A stretch of 64,000 nt of DNA, taken from NCBI GenBank assembly GCA_000720375.1, contig JOAA01000010.1, positions 1 to 64,000 on the forward strand, read 5' to 3'. A program made the translations under genes and the position numbers. The DNA comes from Rhodococcus rhodnii (lineage in GTDB: Bacteria; Actinomycetota; Actinomycetes; Mycobacteriales; Pseudonocardiaceae). The notes beneath the pieces are model-generated. The model was not told where the DNA came from. It worked only from the letters and a program-made list of their open reading frames with translations, and ran no database searches. Shown piece by piece: positions 60,350 to 64,000 of the stretch (positions within the stretch are counted from its first letter, which is position 1; each line of letters begins with the position of its first letter).

Positions 60350-61111
60350 TCAGCTCTTCTTCGACGAACGCCGGAACAGCTTGTTGCCCAGCCACACGAC
60401 CGGGTCGTACCGCTTGCCCGCCACTCGTTCCTTCATCGGGATGAGCGCGTTGTCGGTGATCTTGATGTGTTCCGGGCAGACCTCGGTGCAGCACTTGGTG
60501 ATGTTGCAGTAGCCGAGGCCGTGCTCGTCCTGCGCGGCGTCGCGGCGGTCCGCGGTGTCGAGCGGGTGCATCTCCAGCTCGGCCACGCGCATCAGGAACC
60601 GCGGACCGGAGAAGGCTTCCTTGTTCTCCTCGTGGTCACGCACGACGTGGCACGTGTTCTGGCACAGGAAGCACTCGATGCACTTGCGGAACTCCTGCGA
60701 GCGCTCGACGTCCACCTGCTGCATCCGGTACTCGCCCGGCTTGAGGTCCGGCGGCGGCGTGAACGACTGCACCTCACGTGCCTTGGTGTAGTTGAACGAC
60801 ACGTCCGTCACCAGGTCGCGGACCACCGGGAACGTCCGCATCGGCGTCACGGTGATCACTTCGTCCTCGGCGAAGGTCGACATCCGCGTCATGCACATCA
60901 GCCGCGGTTTGCCGTTGATCTCCGCCGAACACGATCCGCACTTGCCCGCCTTGCAGTTCCAGCGAACTGCGAGATCGGGTGCTTGTGTGGCCTGCAGCCG
61001 GTGAATGATGTCGAGGACGACCTCGCCCTCGTTCACCTCGATGACGTAGTCCCGCAGCTCGCCGGACTCGTCGTCGCCCCGCCACACCCGGAATTGCGCT
61101 TTGTAACCCAT
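60350..61111 (-). CDS. sdhB: Succinate dehydrogenase iron-sulfur subunit
   Basis: 253 residues. The [2Fe-2S] site CKAGKCGSC, and the other cluster ligands in CIECFLCQNTC and CNITKCCTEVCPEH, are complete. Of the Rv0247c (Sdh1) type. Starts 1 bp after the sdhA stop. Passes electrons from SdhA to the membrane part. Confidence 0.95.
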   Translation of the reverse strand: MGYKAQFRVWRGDDESGELRDYVIEVNEGEVVLDIIHRLQATQAPDLAVRWNCKAGKCGSCSAEINGKPRLMCMTRMSTFAEDEVITVTPMRTFPVVRDLVTDVSFNYTKAREVQSFTPPPDLKPGEYRMQQVDVERSQEFRKCIECFLCQNTCHVVRDHEENKEAFSGPRFLMRVAELEMHPLDTADRRDAAQDEHGLGYCNITKCCTEVCPEHIKITDNALIPMKERVAGKRYDPVVWLGNKLFRRSSKKS

Positions 61112-61112
61112 G

Positions 61113-63026
61113 TCAGGCTTTCCTTCCCGGGTGCGCGGCCAGCTCCTCGTCGGTGTAGTACTTCTCCAGCTCGCCGATCTCGAAGAGCTCGAACAGCTCC
61201 TGGCGCATCGCCACCTGCGGCTTCTCGGTCACGTCGATGCCGGGCACCACCCCGTCGCCGGACGCGATCGAGCAGACCAGGAGCTTGTTGCGCCAGTTCG
61301 CGTTCATCGACGGATGGTCGTCACGCGTGTGCCCGCCCCGGCTCTCCTCGCGCATCAGGGCAGCCTTGGCGACGCACTCGCTCACCATCAACATGTTGCG
61401 CAAGTCGATGGCCAAATGCCAGCCCGGGTTGAACTGGCGGTGCCCCTCGACGACCACGTTGCGGATGCGCCCCTTGAGCTCTTCGAGCTTGTCCAGCGCC
61501 TGCCGCATCTCACCGGCCTTGCGGATGATGCCGACCAGGTCGTTCATCGACTGCTGCATCTCGCTGTGCAGCGTGTACGGGTTCTCCTCGACCCCGTCAC
61601 CCGCCGGGTCGAACGGTGCCACGGCCATCTTCGCCGCCTCGTCCACATCGGACTGTGCGATCGACGGGCGGGCCGACAGCCCTTCGATGTAGTCGGCGGC
61701 ACCCGCACCGGCGCGACGGCCGAACACCAACAAGTCCGACAAAGAGTTGCCGCCCAAGCGGTTCGAGCCGTGCATGCCGCCCGCGACCTCACCGGCCGCG
61801 AACAGGCCGGGCACGGTGGCCGCGGCGGTGTCCGGGTCGACCTCGACGCCACCCATCACGTAGTGGCAGGTCGGCCCGACCTCCATCGGCTCGGCGGTGA
61901 TGTCGACGTCCGCCAGTTCCTTGAACTGGTGGTGCATCGACGGCAGTCTGCGCCGGATCTCCTCGGCGGGCATCCGGCTGGAGATGTCGAGGAACACGCC
62001 GCCGTGCGGGGAACCACGGCCCGCCTTGACCTCCGAGTTGATCGCACGGGCGACCTCGTCGCGCGGCAACAGGTCCGGTGTGCGCCGGTTGTTGTCCGGG
62101 TCGGTGTACCAGCGGTCGGCTTCTTCCTCGTTGTCGGCGTACTTGTCCTTGAACACCTCGGGGATGTAGTCGAACATGAAGCGCTTGCCGTCGGAGTTGC
62201 GCAGCACGCCACCGTCACCGCGAACGCCTTCGGTGACAAGGATTCCCTTGACGCTCGGCGGCCAGACCATGCCGGTCGGGTGGAACTGGATGAACTCCAT
62301 GTTGATCAGCGTCGCGCCCGCGCGCAGCGCCAGCGCGTGGCCGTCGCCGGTGTACTCCCACGAGTTCGACGTGACCTTGAAGGACTTGCCGATCCCGCCG
62401 GTGGCCAGCACGATCGCAGGCGCCTCGAACAGGATGAACCGCCCCGACTCACGCCAGTAGCCGAACGCACCGGCGATCCGGTCGCCGTCCTTGAGCAACT
62501 CGGTGACCGTGCACTCCTGGAAGACCTTGATCTTCGCCTCGTAGTCGCCGGTCTCCTTGTGGTCTTCCTGTTGCAGCGACACGATCTTCTGCTGCAGCGT
62601 GCGGATCAGCTCGAGGCCGGTCCGGTCACCGACGTGCGCCAGCCTCGGGTACTCGTGCCCACCGAAGTTGCGCTGTGAGATCCGGCCGTCCTTGGTGCGG
62701 TCGAACAACGCGCCGTAGGTCTCCAGCTCCCAGACGCGGTCCGGGGCCTCCTTGGCGTGCAGTTCGGCCATCCGCCAGTTGTTCAGGAACTTCCCGCCAC
62801 GCATGGTGTCGCGGAAGTGCACCTGCCAGTTGTCGTTGCTGTTCACGTTGCCCATGGAGGCGGCCACGCCGCCCTCGGCCATCACCGTGTGGGCCTTGCC
62901 GAACAAAGACTTGCAGACCACGGCGGTACGCAGACCGCGTTGCCGGGCCTCGATGGCGGCTCGCAGACCGGCTCCGCCGGCCCCGATCACGACGACGTCG
63001 TACGTGTGCCGCTCGACCTGGGTCAT
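61113..63026 (-). CDS. sdhA: Succinate dehydrogenase flavoprotein subunit
   Basis: 637 residues. FAD fold VVVIGAGGAGLRAA, the flavin-linked His in KAHTVMAEGG, and the substrate-site motifs HPTG and HGSNRLGGNSL. Oxidises succinate to fumarate. Operon sdhC-sdhA-sdhB. Confidence 0.96.
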   Translation of the reverse strand: MTQVERHTYDVVVIGAGGAGLRAAIEARQRGLRTAVVCKSLFGKAHTVMAEGGVAASMGNVNSNDNWQVHFRDTMRGGKFLNNWRMAELHAKEAPDRVWELETYGALFDRTKDGRISQRNFGGHEYPRLAHVGDRTGLELIRTLQQKIVSLQQEDHKETGDYEAKIKVFQECTVTELLKDGDRIAGAFGYWRESGRFILFEAPAIVLATGGIGKSFKVTSNSWEYTGDGHALALRAGATLINMEFIQFHPTGMVWPPSVKGILVTEGVRGDGGVLRNSDGKRFMFDYIPEVFKDKYADNEEEADRWYTDPDNNRRTPDLLPRDEVARAINSEVKAGRGSPHGGVFLDISSRMPAEEIRRRLPSMHHQFKELADVDITAEPMEVGPTCHYVMGGVEVDPDTAAATVPGLFAAGEVAGGMHGSNRLGGNSLSDLLVFGRRAGAGAADYIEGLSARPSIAQSDVDEAAKMAVAPFDPAGDGVEENPYTLHSEMQQSMNDLVGIIRKAGEMRQALDKLEELKGRIRNVVVEGHRQFNPGWHLAIDLRNMLMVSECVAKAALMREESRGGHTRDDHPSMNANWRNKLLVCSIASGDGVVPGIDVTEKPQVAMRQELFELFEIGELEKYYTDEELAAHPGRKA

Positions 63027-63040
63027 TTACTTCCTCTTTC

Positions 63041-63838
63041 TCAAACGAAGCGCAGGTCGGAGATCGCACCACTGGCAACAAGCATCACGTACAGGTCGGT
63101 GAGCATCAACGTGCCGAGAGTGATCCATGCCAACTGCATGTGCCGGACATTCAGCTTGGACACGAAAGTCCAGAACTTGTACCGGATCGGATGGGCGGAG
63201 AAGTGCTTGAGCCTACCGCCGGCGATGTGGCGGCAGGAGTGACAGGACAACGTGTACGCCCACAACATGATCACGTTGACCAGAAGGATGACGTTGCCAA
63301 GACCCATCCCGAACCCGCCCTCCGGCGAGTGGAACGCGACGATGGCGTCATAGGTGTTGATGACCGCGACAAGGGCTGCCACATAGAAGAAGTAGCGGTG
63401 CACGTTCTGCAGAATCAGCGGGAACTTGGTCTCACCCGAGTACTTCGCGTGCGGCTCGGCCACCGCGCACGCGGTCGGCGACTGCCAGACCGAGCGGTAG
63501 TACGCCTTGCGGTAGTAGTAGCAGGTGAGCCGGAAGCCCAGCAGGAACGGCAGGGCGAGGAAACCCATCGGGATCCAGCCGGGCAACTCGCCTATCCACT
63601 CGCCAAAGTGCGCTGAGCCCGGTACGCACGACTCGCTGATGCACGGCGAGTAGAACGGCGTCAGGTAGTGGTAGTCGTTGACCCAGTACCACTCGCCCAT
63701 GAATGACCGGACGGTCGCGTAAATGACGAACGTCGCCAGGCCGAGATTGGTGATCAGCGGCGGGAGCCACCACCGGTCGGTGCGCAAACTGCGCACCGGG
63801 ATCCGCGCCCGGCCCGGCGCGTTGATTCCAGCGGTCAT
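63041..63838 (-). CDS. sdhC: Succinate dehydrogenase membrane subunit (Rv0249c-like)
   Basis: 265 residues with about five membrane segments and several His (NDYHYLTPFY, NVHRYFFYV, SCHSCRHIAGG) that may bind heme. A single membrane subunit of this type replaces SdhC plus SdhD in actinobacterial Sdh1. Located 14 bp before sdhA. Confidence 0.88.
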   Translation of the reverse strand: MTAGINAPGRARIPVRSLRTDRWWLPPLITNLGLATFVIYATVRSFMGEWYWVNDYHYLTPFYSPCISESCVPGSAHFGEWIGELPGWIPMGFLALPFLLGFRLTCYYYRKAYYRSVWQSPTACAVAEPHAKYSGETKFPLILQNVHRYFFYVAALVAVINTYDAIVAFHSPEGGFGMGLGNVILLVNVIMLWAYTLSCHSCRHIAGGRLKHFSAHPIRYKFWTFVSKLNVRHMQLAWITLGTLMLTDLYVMLVASGAISDLRFV

Positions 63839-63869
63839 CTGTCCTCAGTTCGGGTGTTGACTTCTTTGT

Positions 63870-64000
63870 CTAGTCGTCGTGGCGCACGTACTCGTCGTCG
63901 GCCCGGAACATCTCGCGGTCGTACGGGGTGTCCGGCACGACCACGACTTCGTGCTCGGAAACCTGTGGGCGGCGCGGTTGGGGGGTGTCCGGCTCGCTGC
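63870..64000 (-). CDS. Hypothetical protein, N-terminus cut by window edge
   Basis: The last 42 codons of an open frame entering from the right, ending VVVVPDTPYDREMF...DEYVRHDD. Acidic, no membrane segment. Its place 31 bp before sdhC suggests it belongs to the sdh operon. Family not recognised. Confidence 0.55.
   Translation of the reverse strand, partial: SEPDTPQPRRPQVSEHEVVVVPDTPYDREMFRADDEYVRHDD

Noticed and set aside
61110..62678. 522-codon plus-strand frame
   Set aside because: Antisense to sdhA with no recognisable motif.

Overview
The window is high-GC actinobacterial chromosome with dense, mostly bidirectional coding and many GTG starts. Gene content and order point to Pseudonocardiales (Amycolatopsis, Kibdelosporangium, Lentzea or Saccharothrix type); I cannot name the genus. 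The order nrdR, LysM protein, lexA, hflX, dapF, miaA, Rv2728c-like, DUF349, Rv2732c-like, miaB matches the M. tuberculosis Rv2718c-Rv2733c block, and the sdh operon at the right edge is of the Rv0247c-Rv0249c type.

Layout. 1-9180: housekeeping and hydrolytic genes (ALF-repeat protein, MuiA-like protein, arylamine N-acetyltransferase, CBS and GNAT proteins, DUF2293, S9 peptidase, zinc peptidase, YdcF-type protein). 9246-16882: LAXTG surface protein, P450, two TetR genes each divergent from an enzyme gene, DUF1989 protein, uridine kinase-like protein. 16930-18056: a conserved-looking protein of unknown function followed by a structured RNA region that contains two circularly permuted, CCA-bearing tRNA-like modules. 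This is the most unusual locus in the window. 18057-23284: NTF2-like protein, a broken ADP-ribosylglycohydrolase beside an intact macrodomain gene, an ECF41 sigma factor with its oxidoreductase, and a PIN/RHH toxin-antitoxin pair. 23441-26826: nrdR-nrdJ (B12-dependent ribonucleotide reductase). 27248-29886: two secreted tachylectin-type proteins joined to different cell-wall hydrolase modules. 30102-45351: the conserved lexA-hflX-dapF-miaA-miaB block with SOS boxes, interrupted by secreted esterase and M6 protease genes. 45445-50996: an accessory patch with a TnpB-type RNA-guided nuclease gene and a large PD-(D/E)XK-NACHT gene; a TAXI binding-protein gene lies between them, and a histidine kinase/response regulator pair follows. 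53263-56609: glutamate-type ABC transporter gluABCD. 56723-60040: TetR, LysR and two SDR genes. 60350-64000: sdhB-sdhA-sdhC and the end of one more gene.

How the parts work together. nrdR-nrdJ and lexA cover DNA-precursor supply and the SOS response; miaA and miaB make consecutive modifications at tRNA A37; gluABCD with the adjacent two-component system and TAXI protein forms a solute-uptake and sensing group; the sdh operon feeds respiration. Probable conflict or defence elements are the NACHT nuclease, TnpB, the toxin-antitoxin pair, the macrodomain/ADP-ribose remnant, and possibly the tRNA-like RNA locus.
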